A DNA stretch of 9,270 nucleotides from the NCBI GenBank assembly GCA_020052215.1, contig JAGVPN010000258.1, forward strand, positions 1-9,270, given 5' to 3'. Below, one piece after another: positions 8,199 to 9,270 of the stretch; the stretch's first letter is position 1, and each line of letters starts with the position of its first letter. The notes below the pieces were generated by a model. That model was not told where the DNA came from, searched no databases, and worked only from the letters and a program-made list of their open reading frames with translations. A program made the translations under genes and the position numbers. The stretch is from Syntrophobacterales bacterium. GTDB lineage: Bacteria; Desulfobacterota; Desulfobaccia; Desulfobaccales; 0-14-0-80-60-11.

Positions 8199-8227
8199 AT
8201 CATAAGGAAATCATGGCCATGCGTCAA
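8199..8227 (-). promoter_or_regulatory. Sigma-70-type promoter for the XRE-cupin regulator
   Basis: On the minus strand TTGACG (8222-8227) and TATGAT (8199-8204) each match consensus at five of six bases, with a 17-base spacer. Transcription would begin near 8192, about 30 bases before the GTG start. This is the best promoter in the intergenic region. Confidence 0.65.
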
Positions 8228-8267
8228 GCAGCCGGAGGCGGCCCGCCATCCTGTGACCCCAAGATAT

Positions 8268-8331
8268 TTAGTTATACTTAATAATCAGCTTGACATTTAA
8301 CATTTTTGGGGCAATATATTAGTGAAACTAA
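8268..8331. promoter_or_regulatory. Paired dyad TTAGT-N3-ACT(T/A)A, candidate operators
   Basis: TTAGT-TAT-ACTTA at 8268-8280 and TTAGT-GAA-ACTAA at 8319-8331 share an unusual 13-base near-palindromic pattern. Their centres are 51 bases apart, close to five helical turns. Additional TAGTT/AACTA pentamers occur at 8333-8337, 8378-8382 and 8415-8419. The sites lie between the divergent genes and are good candidates for binding by the XRE-cupin protein, though this is inference. Confidence 0.4.
8290..8320 (+). promoter_or_regulatory. Weak sigma-70-like promoter candidate
   Basis: A perfect TTGACA at 8290-8295 is followed by AATATA (8313-8318, 17-base spacer) or TATATT (8315-8320, 19-base spacer). 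Neither combination is ideal. If used, it would give a leader of nearly 190 bases for the glutamate-synthase-like gene, and the second dyad at 8319-8331 would overlap its -10/start region, fitting repression. Confidence 0.3.
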
Positions 8332-8418
8332 CAACTATGTATAATTTTTAATCTTAAAACCCGCGCCCTTTTCGCCTAACTATCTGCAATTTTTATCAAA
8401 TCATCTTTTTACCCTAGT

Positions 8419-8434
8419 TGGTTTATTTCTTGCA
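8419..8434 (+). promoter_or_regulatory. Candidate sigma-54 (-24/-12) promoter
   Basis: TGG at 8419-8421 and TTGCA at 8430-8434 place GG and GC exactly 12 bases apart, the sigma-54 spacing. The two invariant blocks match, but the CACG after GG is TTTA, so the match is partial. Predicted start is near 8445, giving a leader of about 63 bases to the ATG at 8509. No NifA-type TGT-N10-ACA upstream site was found in the intergenic region by eye. Confidence 0.45.
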
Positions 8435-8508
8435 TTAATATTTGAGTTTACCCCTGGTCCCCCTCGCACCCTTGATGGTTAAAAAACCCAACCAAAGGAG
8501 TGCGAATT

Positions 8509-9270
8509 ATGACTCTAAGCAATCCCAACCGCAGTCCCGCCACCTTAACCAAAAACCGGGTGAAGGCCGCTCCCGGCTCCGGCATCTGCGTCACCTGCCT
8601 GGACAGTTGCCCCGGTCCCTGCGAGATCGGCCGCTCAGCCATCCGGGGCCGGGAGATGCTCTATCCCCAGCCCTTCGGCAATGTCACCGCCGGCGCTGAT
8701 AAAGACTATCCGGTGGATTTTTCCCACTTCAACGTCCAGGGAACTTGCGTGGGCGCGGTCGGCATCAAGGCCGACTCGGATACGGCCATCTTTCCGGCGG
8801 TGGATATCACCGCGGAAATCGGGGTCAAAGAAAAAGTCAAATTATCCTTCCCGGCCTTTACCGGGGCCCTGGGGTCCACCGAGATCGCCCGGGTCCACTG
8901 GGAATCCATGGCCATCGGCGCCGCCATCAGCGGCATTATCATCGTGTGCGGCGAAAACGTCTGCGGCATGGACCCCCACGCGGATATCAAAGGCGGCCGC
9001 ATCGTCCGCTCCCCGGAAATGGAGCGCCGGATCAAAACCTTCCGGAAATGGTATCAGGGCAAGGGCGACATCATTATCCAGGCCAACGTTGAGGACGGCC
9101 GCCTGGGCGTCCCCGAATACGTCATCGAAAAACTGGGGATCGAGTTCTTCGAACTCAAGTGGGGGCAAGGGGCCAAGAACATCGGCGGCGAGGTCAAGCT
9201 CCACACCCTGGAGCGGGCCCAACTCCTCCGGAGCCGGGGCTACATCGTGCTGCCCGACCCCACCGACTCG
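8509..9270 (+). CDS. FMN-binding glutamate-synthase-family protein, 5' part
   Basis: The first 254 codons are present and the frame runs open to the window end. The start is firm: AAAGGAG (8494-8500) lies eight bases before the ATG. The sequence resembles the FMN/glutamate synthase domain of GltB-type and archaeal-type enzymes. FPAFTGALGSTE (114-125) sits where GltB has its SxMSFGALS segment. GDIIIQANVEDGRLGVPEYV (186-205) and LKWGQGAKNIGG (216-227) correspond to the GltB run ending in KxGQGAKPGxGG. The expected role is amidotransfer-linked glutamate formation from 2-oxoglutarate, but no glutaminase domain is present at this N-terminus, so the physiological reaction is uncertain. Cys27, 30, 34 and 38 form a CX2CX3CX3C cluster ahead of the barrel, a possible iron-sulfur or metal site. 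The gene is divergent from the XRE-cupin regulator. Confidence 0.85.
   Translation, partial: MTLSNPNRSPATLTKNRVKAAPGSGICVTCLDSCPGPCEIGRSAIRGREMLYPQPFGNVTAGADKDYPVDFSHFNVQGTCVGAVGIKADSDTAIFPAVDITAEIGVKEKVKLSFPAFTGALGSTEIARVHWESMAIGAAISGIIIVCGENVCGMDPHADIKGGRIVRSPEMERRIKTFRKWYQGKGDIIIQANVEDGRLGVPEYVIEKLGIEFFELKWGQGAKNIGGEVKLHTLERAQLLRSRGYIVLPDPTDS

Overview
The window looks like chromosomal DNA from a GC-rich anaerobic bacterium, most plausibly a sulfate-reducing or syntrophic member of the Desulfobacterota. This rests on gene content and style: an mlaE-F-D lipid-transport operon, a NifA-type sigma-54 activator, an archaeal-like FMN glutamate-synthase-family protein, and a fused XRE/cupin regulator. 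No rRNA or other strong taxonomic marker is present, so the placement is inference.

Layout. (1) 1-2788, minus strand: mlaE, mlaF and mlaD form a tight overlapping operon for an MCE-type ABC phospholipid transporter. A sigma-70-like promoter lies at 2760-2788 and a strong hairpin lies just beyond the last stop codon. (2) 2840-4571: an AT-rich control region with a 12-bp inverted repeat and two face-to-face overlapping promoter-like elements. It is followed by a structured leader and a complete GAF-AAA+-HTH sigma-54 activator resembling NifA. (3) 4572-6660: a zone with little or no typical operon structure. A 44-bp REP-like sequence occurs twice as a direct repeat, on either side of a small two-helix SHOCT membrane protein gene. 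Next comes an AT-rich gene for a membrane-anchored SGNH/GDSL-fold protein with its own putative terminator. Its base composition differs sharply from the flanks, suggesting acquired DNA. (4) 6861-8162, minus strand: a three-domain regulator made of a degenerate KaiC/RecA-like domain, an XRE helix-turn-helix and a C-terminal cupin. (5) 8163-8508: a divergent AT-rich control region with a good sigma-70 promoter for the regulator, a candidate -24/-12 (sigma-54) promoter for the downstream gene, and five copies of a TAGTT/AACTA pentamer. (6) 8509-9270, plus strand: the first 254 codons of an FMN-binding glutamate-synthase-family protein, cut by the window end.

How the parts may work together. The most interesting unit is regions 4-6. 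A regulator with an apparently dead ATPase-like sensor domain sits divergently from a glutamate-synthase-like enzyme whose promoter looks sigma-54 dependent. A NifA-type activator is encoded about 4 kb away. This suggests nitrogen-linked control, but no element shown here proves that the activator acts on that promoter. The mla operon is an ordinary envelope-maintenance module, and the SGNH/SHOCT region looks like accessory DNA.
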